DNA of 64,000 nt from Leuctra nigra (taxonomy: Eukaryota > Arthropoda > Insecta > Plecoptera > Leuctridae), in contig OW203767.1 of NCBI GenBank assembly GCA_934045905.1, positions 17,053,073 through 17,117,072 on the forward strand, read 5' to 3'. Both the position numbers and the translations under genes were made by a program. Each line of letters begins with the position of its first letter. Positions within the stretch are counted from its first letter, which is position 1. Under the pieces are notes generated by a model. The model was given only the letters and a program-made list of their open reading frames with translations. It was not told where the DNA came from and did not search any database. Positions 11,969 through 23,169 of this stretch are shown piece after piece.

Positions 11969-13763
11969 GCATGCCAAATTACCAAACATACCAACACGTC
12001 CAAAAATTACCAAGTCTTTGACACCAAACAAAAACAAACGACTGCGTTATTTTTTCTCAATCTATACCAAAAACTCCTTGTTATCTCAAGTACGTGGCAA
12101 AGAGTTTAATTGTATAAAATCGCACAGCTTGTGGCTGTCGACTCGCGACGATAAAAAGTTGGTCGTGCTCCGCGATCTATCTTGCCGAATCATGGAATGT
12201 CCTCCTCGGTTTTGGTCGGTGGCTAAATGGGTAATGTCTATATATGCGGCTTGGCATGTTGCTCAAGAGCGTGCGTGCCAGACGAGAGATAACATCGCCG
12301 AGAGAATCGGGGGGAAAAGTGGAATTACATCTCTCAGCTGCAATCAAATGAAAGAATATTGAATCGTACTGACCGAAATGGTCTCACTTTTGGCAATAAA
12401 ATCATATCGACACGGAGATCTATTCTATTGAGCTTTACACAGCACTCGACGCAGAGAAGAAGTTCTTGATAAGACTGGTTATACAGTAGTTAGTAATGGA
12501 GAGTTTATTTATCACTTCTTTAAAGTTAATCTCTTGTTAAATGATTTTTGCACAGCTAACGAGAAAGATGTCGGGAAACCGGCCATAAACGAGATAGAAC
12601 TATCACGCGAACTTAATTTACACATAATTTCACAACCCTCTGTGGGTCCTACTCTTATTTTGTTTCTTGTTACTAAATTACTTTACAAATAATATAAATA
12701 ATAAATATAAAGGAATATTCACTTGACTACTGCCAACAAAAATTTAAATGTGAGTTATAGAAAGAATGCATAGTAATAAAAGAAATTTACGAATTCATCC
12801 TTTCCGACAAAGTATCATACTTAGTGTCGTTTTCTAAAATGTAACATATATTTAGTAATATTTTGAGAAAACGCGGCCCTCAGAGCAGGAAAGCATTAAA
12901 AAGCATTGGTGCAAGTGCTCTGGGCGAGGGTGAAATCTCTCCCCTGATGCCGTCCCAATAAATATAATAAAAAAATGCATCGACGCCACAATACGTTTTC
13001 GAATATCAATGAAACAGTCGTTTATTTCACACACAAAAAAACAACCTTCGCTAATCTTCAAAACAGGAACATAATCTCCATCCAACATCGACATATTTTT
13101 TTTTGTCTCCATCAAAAATTTCTTGAGCACGAGACATTGTGAAAATAACGACTAAGAAAACGTCAGGCGGAATTGAAGAAGGTACCGCGAAAGAGAATAT
13201 AAGAAAAGGGGCAGCAAAACAAGGCAGCTGCCAGGGATAAGGTCTAGGGCAGATGGCTAGCGAATCGAGCTGCATCTCAAGATATTATTATAAGTGCGAC
13301 GAAGAGGCGAGCGAAGACACGAGCGCGCCAGACAAAGAACACACCTGGGCCACCGCGAGCCGAGGGAAATAATACATGGAAATCACGCTGTCAGATGAGG
13401 GGGGGGGATATTTGGGGTGTGCTCGGCGGCGTGTCACCTGGCCCCCTCCCCCTGGGAATCGTGGCACACCTTGCACAATTAGCCGCTAACTATTTCCGGC
13501 GCGTTCCCTTAACCCGACGTAATAATTATAAGAGAGAAAAGAGGTGAAACGAACCAAAAAACATTGATAGAACGAATTAATATTTACATAAATCAACAAG
13601 TCGGTTTTTAATGAAGAGGAGTGGATTCAATTTGGGGATTAAATTAAGTAGATTATAGAATACGGACGCCCAAGACGTTATCTTGTTTGAATTTGAATTT
13701 GGTTCGGAGAGATAAAAGGTTGGACGTATTTAATTGGCGCCCACGCGTATGTGTTTAATTGGC
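11969..13763. other. No gene seen
   Basis: Frames up to 131 codons (11967-12362) have no recognisable features. A G-rich patch is at 13398-13410. Confidence 0.55.
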
Positions 13764-13816
13764 GATGTGACAGAGGGGACTCGAACCCGAGGTATTCTGC
13801 GTCCGAGCAGGACGAT
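13764..13816 (-). repeat. tRNA-like fragment flanking the 26-bp array
   Basis: On the minus strand the sequence contains CTCGGGTTCGAGTCCCC, an RNA polymerase III B-box-like T-arm, preceded by GCTCGGACGCAGAATACC. The adjoining GCAGGACGATGCGATCTTG looks like a shortened first satellite unit lacking the ACAGT part. A full cloverleaf could not be drawn, so a functional tRNA is not called. Confidence 0.45.
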
Positions 13817-16800
13817 GCGATCTTGTTACAGGACGAACAGTTGCGATCTTGTTACAGGACGAACAGTTGCGATCTTGTTACAGGACGAACAGTTGCGATC
13901 TTGTTACAGGACGAACAGTTGCGATCTTGTTACAGGACGAACAGTTGCGATCTTGTTACAGGACGAACAGTTGCGATCTTGTTACAGGACGAACAGTTGC
14001 GATCTTGTTACAGGACGAACAGTTGCGATCTTGTTACAGGACGAACAGTTGCGATCTTGTTACAGGACGAACAGTTGCGATCTTGTTACAGGACGAACAG
14101 TTGCGATCTTGTTACAGGACGAACAGTTGCGATCTTGTTACAGGACGAACAGTTGCGATCTTGTTACAGGACGAACAGTTGCGATCTTGTTACAGGACGA
14201 ACAGTTGCGATCTTGTTACAGGACGAACAGTTGCGATCTTGTTACAGGACGAACAGTTGCGATCTTGTTACAGGACGAACAGTTGCGATCTTGTTACAGG
14301 ACGAACAGTTGCGATCTTGTTACAGGACGAACAGTTGCGATCTTGTTACAGGACGAACAGTTGCGATCTTGTTACAGGACGAACAGTTGCGATCTTGTTA
14401 CAGGACGAACAGTTGCGATCTTGTTACAGGACGAACAGTTGCGATCTTGTTACAGGACGAACAGTTGCGATCTTGTTACAGGACGAACAGTTGCGATCTT
14501 GTTACAGGACGAACAGTTGCGATCTTGTTACAGGACGAACAGTTGCGATCTTGTTACAGGACGAACAGTTGCGATCTTGTTACAGGACGAACAGTTGCGA
14601 TCTTGTTACAGGACGAACAGTTGCGATCTTGTTACAGGACGAACAGTTGCGATCTTGTTACAGGACGAACAGTTGCGATCTTGTTACAGGACGAACAGTT
14701 GCGATCTTGTTACAGGACGAACAGTTGCGATCTTGTTACAGGACGAACAGTTACGATCTTGTTACAGGACGAACAGTTACGATCTTGTTACAGGACGAAC
14801 AGTTGCGATCTTGTTACAGGACGAACAGTTGCGATCTTGTTACAGGACGAACAGTTGCGATCTTGTTACAGGACGAACAGTTGCGATCTTGTTACAGGAC
14901 GAACAGTTGCGATCTTGTTACAGGACGAACAGTTGCGATCTTGTTACAGGACGAACAGTTGCGATCTTGTTACAGGACGAACAGTTGCGATCTTGTTACA
15001 GGACGAACAGTTGCGATCTTGTTACAGGACGAACAGTTGCGATCTTGTTACAGGACGAACAGTTGCGATCTTGTTACAGGACGAACAGTTGCGATCTTGT
15101 TACAGGACGAACAGTTGCGATCTTGTTACAGGACGAACAGTTGCGATCTTGTTACAGGACGAACAGTTGCGATCTTGTTACAGGACAGAACAGTTGCGAT
15201 CTTGTTACAGGACGAACAGTTGCGATCTTGTTACAGGACGAACAGTTGCGATCTTGTTACAGGACGAACAGTTGCGATCTTGTTACAGGACGAACAGTTG
15301 CGATCTTGTTACAGGACGAACAGTTGCGATCTTGTTACAGGACGAACAGTTGCGATCTTGTTACAGGACGAACAGTTGCGATCTTGTTACAGGACGAACA
15401 GTTGCGATCTTGTTACAGGACGAACAGTTGCGATCTTGTTACAGGACGAACAGTTGCGATCTTGTTACAGGACAGAACAGTTGCGATCTTGTTACAGGAC
15501 GAACAGTTGCGATCTTGTTACAGGACGAACAGTTGCGATCTTGTTACAGGACGAACAGTTGCGATCTTGTTACAGGACGAACAGTTGCGATCTTGTTACA
15601 GGACAAACAGTTGCGATCTTGTTACAGGACGAACAGTTGCGATCTTGTTACAGGACGAACAGTTGCGATCTTGTTACAGGACGAACAGTTGCGATCTTGT
15701 TACAGGACGAACAGTTGCGATCTTGTTACAGGACAAACAGTCGCGATCTTGTTACAGGACGAACAGTTGCGATCTTGTTACAGGACGAACAGTTGCGATC
15801 TTGTTACAGGACGAACAGTTGCGATCTTGTTACAGGACGAACAGTTGCGATCTTGTTACAGGACGAACAGTTGCGATCTTGTTACAGGACGAACAGTTGC
15901 GATCTTGTTACAGGACAAACAGTCGCGATCTTGTTACAGGACGAACAGTTGCGATCTTGTTACAGGACGAACAGTTGCGATCTTGTTACAGGACGAACAG
16001 TTGCGATCTTGTTACAGGACGAACAGTTGCGATCTTGTTACAGGACAGAACAGTTGCGATCTTGTTACAGGACGAACAGTTGCGATCTTGTTACAGGACG
16101 AACAGTTGCGATCTTGTTACAGGACGAACAGTTGCGATCTTGTTACAGGACGAACAGTTGCGATCTTGTTACAGGACGAACAGTTGCGATCTTGTTACAG
16201 GACGAACAGTTGCGATCTTGTTACAGGACGAACAGTTGCGATCTTGTTACAGGACGAACAGTTGCGATCTTGTTACAGGACGAACAGTTGCGATCTTGTT
16301 ACAGGACGAACAGTTGCGATCTTGTTACAGGACGAACAGTTGCGATCTTGTTACAGGACAGAACAGTTGCGATCTTGTTACAGGACGAACAGTTGCGATC
16401 TTGTTACAGGACGAACAGTTGCGATCTTGTTACAGGACGAACAGTCGCGATCTTGTTACAGGACGAACAGTTGCGATCTTGTTACAGGACGAACTGTTGC
16501 GATCTTGTTACAGGACGAACAGTTGCGATCTTGTTACAGGACGAACAGTTGCGATCTTGTTACAGGACGAACAGTTGCGATCTTGTTACAGGACGAACAG
16601 TTGCGATCTTGTTACAGGACGAACAGTTGCGATCTTGTTACAGGACGAACAGTTGCGATCTTGTTACAGGACGAACTGTTGCGATCTTGTTACAGGACGA
16701 ACAGTTGCGATCTTGTTACAGGACGAACAGTTGCGATCTTGTTACAGGACGAACAGTTGCGATCTTGTTACAGGACGAACAGTTGCGATCTTGTTACAGG

Positions 16801-17932
16801 ACGAACAGTTACGATCTTGTTACAGGACGAACAGTTGCGATCTTGTTACAGGACGAACAGTTGCGATCTTGTTACAGGACGAACTGTTGCGATCTTGTTA
16901 CAGGACGAACAGTTGCGATCTTGTTACAGGACGAACAGTTGCGATCTTGTTACAGGACGAACAGTTGCGATCTTGTTACAGGACGAACAGTTGCGATCTT
17001 GTTACAGGACGAACAGTTACGATCTTGTTACAGGACGAACAGTTGCGATCTTGTTACAGGACGAACAGTTACGATCTTGTTACAGGACGAACAGTTGCGA
17101 TCTTGTTACAGGACGAACAGTTGCGATCTTGTTACAGGACGAACAGTTGCGATCTTGTTACAGGACGAACAGTTGCGATCTTGTTACAGGACGAACAGTT
17201 GCGATCTTGTTACAGGACGAACTGTTGCGATCTTGTTACAGGACGAACAGTTGCGATCTTGTTACAGGACGAACAGTTGCGATCTTGTTACAGGACGAAC
17301 AGTTGCGATCTTGTTACAGGACGAACAGTTGCGATCTTGTTACAGGACGAACAGTTGCGATCTTGTTACAGGACGAACAGTTGCGATCTTGTTACAGGAC
17401 GAACAGTTGCGATCTTGTTACAGGACGAACAGTTGCGATCTTGTTACAGGACGAACAGTTGCGATCTTGTTACAGGACGAACAGTTGCGATCTTGTTACA
17501 GGACGAACAGTTGCGATCTTGTTACAGGACGAACAGTTGCGATCTTGTTACAGGACGAACAGTTGCGATCTTGTTACAGGACGAACTGTTGCGATCTTGT
17601 TACAGGACGAACAGTTGCGATCTTGTTACAGGACGAACAGTTGCGATCTTGTTACAGGACGAACAGTTGCGATCTTGTTACAGGACGAACAGTTGCGATC
17701 TTGTTACAGGACGAACAGTTGCGATCTTGTTACAGGACGAACAGTTGCGATCTTGTTACAGGACGAACAGTTGCGATCTTGTTACAGGACGAACAGTTGC
17801 GATCTTGTTACAGGACGAACAGTTGCGATCTTGTTACAGGACGAACAGTTGCGATCTTGTTACAGGACGAACAGTTACGATCTTGTTACAGGACGAACAG
17901 TTGCGATCTTGTTACAGCACGAACAGTTGCGA
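13817..17932. repeat. 26-bp satellite array, about 158 copies
   Basis: Near-perfect head-to-tail copies of a 26-bp unit beginning ACGAACAGTTGCGATC and ending TTGTTACAGG. Variants are few and shared between copies: ACAGTTACGAT, ACAGTCGCGAT, GAACTGTTGC, GACAAACAG, and a one-base insertion GACAGAACAG at about 15184, 15471, 16044 and 16357. Because 26 leaves remainder 2 on division by 3, reading any one frame cycles through all three phases of the unit every 78 nt. None of these contains a stop, so all three plus frames stay open for over 1300 codons with the same peptide pattern. I regard these frames as arithmetic artefacts. The left edge fades into a tRNA-like segment (13764-13816); the right edge ends at GTTGCGACC. 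Confidence 0.97.
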
Positions 17933-20435
17933 CCTGACCGACCAGCTTGATTCCCAGACACTTGAAAAACACTTCAAACAAGTGATTAGCATATTAAATA
18001 AATTAGCATAAACACATTAAATTTAAAATAAAAGTGCATTATATTTTATGATTCCGTTTAAAAGTACATAAGAGAATTACAATCGAATGTCGGCATCGTT
18101 TACGACAGAAATTTAAACGAAAATTAAAAAAGTATGAAAAAGCTCTGTGCTACTTTATAAAAATTAATATAATATGCGGTTTGACATTTGCTGATTTATA
18201 CATGCCTTAAATTTGTAGTCTTGATGATATCTTGTTCATTTTCACCTTGATCGGAACATTTTCACATTTCGATTTGTTCAAAAACTACACAATCAACCAG
18301 AAAGTGATATATAGTACATGTAAATATCAACTCCGTCAGAAAAAAGTTGACCTATATCGCACCAACAACCGGAAACACACCCAAAAATAAAGATCCAAGC
18401 CAACCTGAGCATGAATATTTTCTCGTCCTTTTCATTTTTCTCCTTTTGATTTACGTTTATGAGATGCATTGTTTCAGTAACTCTATTCAGTTAGAGTTAT
18501 TAGATGTTATTAGATGTTTAATCTAATAAACATCAATCCGAATCCGAATCCAAATGTTCTCCAAGTTCTGTGCTTTTACTCGAGATATTGCGAGCCAGAA
18601 AACTCGAACTCCGCCGGAGTCGATAGTCGGAATATAATCGAATTAATTAGGTCGCTCGAGGAGAGCACCAAGTTTCCTCTTCTTCCGGTCACCGGAAGTG
18701 CTGCATTAGTTCCCGCTGTCTAGTGCGAGAGCGAGCCGCCATTGCTGCGCGACCCACCACCGGGCGCGCCACCTCATTCCATACAGTCCACTTTGCTTCC
18801 CACTACACAGCTCCGCAATCGGTAATGTTCCAATGCTTTTTCATTCTCCTACTTCACTTTTACATTCAGTACTGTCCCAAAAGCTTTTCCAATCTCGGAA
18901 TGGCACTTTTTAATTCAGTACTGTTCTCTGTTTTCATTCCCGTTACTACTTCTTTCCGTTCTTTCTGTCCACACAATTTTCATTTGCTTGGACCGGACAC
19001 TATATTTACTCCTTAATTACATTCAAACTACCTTTTCAGAAGGTGCTTCCGAATTTTCAATTTACCTTTTCATTTCCTTTGCTGCCTATTTACATTTCAG
19101 ACTCGCAACAATATCCATTGCCCATTTTCTTTTATTACTGTTCCTGTTCGGCCACAATAATCGTGACATGTATTCTAATTATAAGCTGCACATAAACACT
19201 GATTCAAGATCATACTTTCCCCGTGTTACTTCTCTCCTGTATTGCCTTTGAATGCTTTCCGTATATAATCCACATGTAATTCCTGTTTATTCTATAGTTT
19301 TTTATCAACTTGGAAGATGACGACGACAGGGTAAAGGGGATGATGGGAAGAATTGACAACGCTATCTACTGGTAGGGAACCATCAGAGTTCTTATGGAGA
19401 GGACATCGCCGAAATATCGTGGAAAACGGTTCTGTCGTTTAGATCAACAACCATTGGATAGTCTAGCGAAGAACCAACGTCATTATCAATGCAACGGCGC
19501 CCAGACTTTCAAGTCAACTATCCACAAAGCATTTGCCTCTCAATATTGAGGACAACAGACAAGAATTACGAAGAATTGGACGCGAGCTCTTGTCAACCGC
19601 GGAGAGTTCCTCATGTCTCAATAATAAATAATTGAACCGAATTTACATATTAGTAATTAGTAATTAACTATTCAAATTAATTAGAGTGTCGCCTACTTCG
19701 AAAAGGTTCGAGGCGGTACAAGGTACTATAGGAAGTGTTCGTGGAGGACTTACAGGAGTCACACGGCCGGGCAGCTTCGGGTTACAGCGCTCACGCAGCA
19801 GAAAAACTGCACACAATTAAACAATTACCGTGTATGCAATCTCATATGAAGGCGGCGACGTAACACCACTTGGCTATTCGCACGCAAGGCTGAGCACAGA
19901 AGTGATTTGTTGCAGTCAAATTAAGAAGGGGAATGATTGCTTTGGGACTAATTCAAATTAGCACATGAAAAGTGACTCTGTGACTGCTAAAAGATTTGCG
20001 TGTTCACAAACAGAATGTATAATACCGATTTAATCAACTATTTATTTGATTCTCGGGAGTAACGCTCACCGCCAAAGAAGATGAAATAGAGTGACCAAAG
20101 GATCAAAAACCGAAACAACTTAAAAAAGTAGTCCCAGCTTTATGAATAGATAATAATGACAAGTAGTCCAATGGAGCACTAAGATTATTGATCGTGGTCG
20201 TATAAGAACCTGCAGAGAGCGATTAAGTGCACTGCAGTTCAATCTCGATTGATTTTAAGACCTCAGTTCAAATCTTTCAAGTTTACTGGAATGTTTACGA
20301 CAAATCTTTAGGTTCTTTGTACACACTCGCTCATGTGAATCATTCGTAGAAATTCAGAAGATAAAATCTTTCCTCATGTTTCGCAATTATTCGACGATAC
20401 GACTATGGTACAGATGTGACGTATGTATGGATATA
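17933..20435. other. No gene seen
   Basis: AT-rich; includes the island at 18640-18800 and faint SINE-like text at about 19505-19560 (AAAGCATTTGCCTCTCAA). Confidence 0.5.
18640..18800. promoter_or_regulatory. GC-rich island with paired ETS sites and YY1-like site (candidate)
   Basis: CTTCCGGTCACCGGAAG (18682-18698) is a near-perfect inverted pair of ETS cores. GCCGCCATTGC, close to a YY1 site, follows at about 18737. Promoter-like in content, but no coding sequence follows. Confidence 0.33.
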
Positions 20436-20656
20436 CTACGTTCTACAAGGACCTTTCAGCGCCTGAGGGCAAATGCCAAAAAAGAAACGTCAATAAAATG
20501 TTGTATATCCCTCAGAAATTTTGATTTTCTTTGGTCCTCTATTGTTATGAGGTGGGGAAGAATTGCCAGAAAACTAGACAAAATTTGGGTGGAAAATAGG
20601 AATTTTAAAAAGAAAATAGATTTTTCACTGTTGCAAATTCCTTGTGAAACGTACTG
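20436..20656. mobile_element. MITE with CAGTACGTTCTACAAGG ends, copy 1
   Basis: Homologous throughout to 32126-32352; the left end has lost AG (CTACGTTCTACAAGG). TA on both flanks fits a Tc1/mariner-type insertion. Confidence 0.82.
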
Positions 20657-20659
20657 TAG

Positions 20660-20868
20660 AGTGTAGTGTTATGTCTCTGTACTTGTGCTTGCAGTTTGTC
20701 CACCCCTGCCGCGGAAAGCATGCACCGAGAGTTTCAATCAACACTGCAGGCGCAATCACAGCTCGGCGCTACTGTAGTGTCATGTCTCTGTACTTGTGCT
20801 TGCAGTTTGTCCACCCCTGCAGAGAGTTTCAATCAACACTGCAGGCGCAATCACAGCCCGGCGCTTTG
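20660..20868. repeat. Two-copy tandem duplication (about 111 and 97 bp)
   Basis: TGTAGTGT(T/C)ATGTCTCTG through GGCGCAATCACAGC is repeated from about 20662 and about 20773. The second copy lacks the GCGGAAAGCATGCACC part. It abuts the MITE at 20436-20656. Confidence 0.85.
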
Positions 20869-21130
20869 CTTCGTGCTGCTCGTTAGTTATGTCAGGTTAA
20901 TCCATGCACAAGCTCCCAGGAAACTAATAGTCAAGTGCAATCGGACGCACCGGGATTTATAATTGCGCAATACGTCTCCTCGAATCAAACTCTCGAGGAA
21001 AATCACGGTATTGCCGCGACCTTGTATAAATTTATCTGCGATAATTGCAATTTTGGCACATATGCCATTTATAAAACTAAATGTAGCCCATTGCATCATA
21101 AGTACATTGAAGTGCATGTAATATGTGCCG

Positions 21131-21156
21131 GAGAGAAGAGAGAGAGAGAGAGAGAG
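21131..21156. repeat. (GA)n microsatellite, short
   Basis: GAGAGAAGAGAGAGAGAGAG with one interruption. Confidence 0.9.
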
Positions 21157-21314
21157 GTCACAATTAAGTGAGCCCTAAAAAACAAATTACGGCAATACAC
21201 TGTCCGATTTTATTACTTATTTATATTCCATCTGATTGTGATGTGATACTCTTAACCTTCAAATATGCATTTTATAGCACATGGGGTTGCGTCACAAAAC
21301 TATATTTTTATAAT

Positions 21315-21360
21315 TATATTTGCGTGAAAACCCGGGTTCGATTCCCGAAGTCGAGCCAAG
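21315..21360 (+). repeat. tRNA-like fragment (B box)
   Basis: AACCCGGGTTCGATTCCCGAA carries an exact B box, followed by GTCGAGCC. It is not followed by the rest of the common SINE. Confidence 0.4.
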
Positions 21361-22203
21361 GGTTTTCATAGTTTCCCCCAGTCGATATTCTCGAGACAAA
21401 TGGCGGGAATTTTCTCTTACGAAGCTCGCATTGACTCTCCCTCTCCCACCACCCTCTTGCCATTGCCACCCAATCATACTCGTCCTACGCACAACCCTCT
21501 ATGATCTATAGCAGTCAGGTCGTCTACACTATTGGTACAAACATATTGCAAAAAAATCGAATTTTATTGATTCGAGTTTTCTAATTTTTCACGATGGTAT
21601 ACCATACTGATAACACAATTTTCACTGGTCGAGCTAAAATGTTGCATTATGTAATGACCACCTATCTGGTTTACAGTCTACAGCCTATGAACAAAATCCG
21701 ATCATTGTCTGAAACTAAAAAAAATATCTCCTGATCAGTTGAAAAATCAAAATGTTACGATCACGATGAAACTGTGCACGGTCATCCAGCTAACATTACC
21801 TCTCACATTTTACATACTAATTTCTATCCAAATCGGCAAGTTTTGGAATTGTATGCTAATTCTGGCTGTCAAAATTGATACATCAAAAATTATATCCATC
21901 GCACCCCCAGCACTGCAAAATTGGGGGAGATATTTCACTCCACAATTGTTCAGAGTACCTATAGCAGTGGACAAGACAAAGATAGCCGACATGATCGCCG
22001 ACGTTCGATAATCGGACATGGCACTTCAAGAAGAAGAGTAAGCCTGTAGGGTTGACAGAGACAAAATGTAACATTGTTGCCCAGGGAAGCATCATTTGGT
22101 ACACTTCATGAATATGAATTAAATGACCACAAAATGCTTATAAAAATTGATCTACTCAAATGTATGCTTGGGCGATAGTTACATTCAGTTCTGAGTAGTG
22201 AGC

Positions 22204-22552
22204 GTGGCCTTGAAGAGTTTTTTGATCGATTTTTATCAATATAATTTACCAATGTATTGTTAACAAAATAAGGTTTTGTACGCGTCTTCAGAACTGTTCA
22301 ATGAAAATAATGTCATAGCTTGGAATAAGTTATTAGTTTTATTTTGTCCAACAGATGTTAAATACCTTAATTTTACTAATTTTTGGGCACTAAACATCTG
22401 TAGGACAAAGTAAATCAAATAAACCATTCCAAGCTATGAAATTATTTTCACTAAACAGTTCTGAAGGCGCGCACAAAGCCTTATTTTGTTAACAATTACA
22501 TTGGTAAAAGATATTGATAAAAATCGATTAAAAAACTCTTCAAGGTCAAACT
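22204..22552. mobile_element. Foldback element, about 350 bp
   Basis: Arms of about 160 bp match in inverted order: GACCTTGAAGAGTTTTTT-like ends, CCAATGTAATTGTTAACAAAA, CAGAACTG, ATAGCTTGGAAT and ACAGATGTTTA. The short centre is TACTAATTTTTGGGCAC-like. Confidence 0.83.
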
Positions 22553-22649
22553 CATTATCTGGATGTTATACCAAGTTGCAATAAAAAGCCAATGTAATGT
22601 ACTTTGCTTTCATTTACTGAATTCGGTTATGTCAATGTGTGTTAGAGAA

Positions 22650-22700
22650 CTTCGGTTCGAGGTCTTGCACGTACCGGTGCTCGCTTACCACCGCGCTACA
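22650..22700 (-). repeat. Dispersed short repeat (GAGCGAGCACCGGTACGTGC family), copy 3
   Basis: Minus strand GTAAGCGAGCACCGGTACGT followed by GCAAGACCTCGAACCGAAG. The ACCACCGCGCTAC on its flank recurs in part near 31690. Confidence 0.55.
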
Positions 22701-22967
22701 CAGAACATTTTCCTACTACACAATCTTTTACTTTTTCATCCGCTCAATTGAAAGTCTCACATAACAATGCAACAAACTGCAATATCCGATCATGCCCTGT
22801 TCCGATTACCAACAATGCGATATTCTCTTACGATTGCAATAAACTCTAAAACCCGCTTCTTCAATACCTCGCTGCCTCGAGTATATTTACTTGGCAGAAC
22901 CACCACCTAGGTACACTCCAGACAACAATAAATTACTTTCCCACCCCTTAACCCTTCACCCAGGGCG

Positions 22968-22969
<2 letters not shown>

Positions 22970-23011
<42 letters not shown>
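22970..23011. repeat. (GA)n microsatellite, about 21 units
   Basis: Uninterrupted GA dinucleotides between GGGCGGC and GCAGATG. Confidence 0.97.
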
Positions 23012-23169
23012 CAGATGTTTAGCAAATCAATATGAGAGAAAGTATGCCAGATTCAGCGGAACAGAGACGCTTCTCAAGGAGGTGGATTTATCTCCCGAGA
23101 CATTTAAATTGCGGATTGTTCAGTTATCAACGACTTCCAATTAGTTATCTAAAAACACTTATTATAACG

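Larger units (their letters stand above)
20869..23169. other. No gene seen apart from repeats
   Basis: A 90-codon frame at 21739-22011 has no identifiable product. Contains the tRNA-like fragment at 21315, the foldback at 22204 and (GA)n at 22970. Confidence 0.5.

Noticed and set aside
13817..17932. CRISPR-like array
   Set aside because: Units are contiguous with no unique spacers, and the rest of the sequence is animal-like.
13734..18011. Three overlapping plus-strand open frames of more than 1300 codons
   Set aside because: They are produced by the 26-bp satellite, whose period is not a multiple of three and whose unit lacks stops. All three give the same 26-residue pattern.
21739..22011. 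90-codon hydrophobic frame as a membrane protein gene
   Set aside because: Single short frame with an overlapping opposite-strand frame; no splice sites, no recognisable family.
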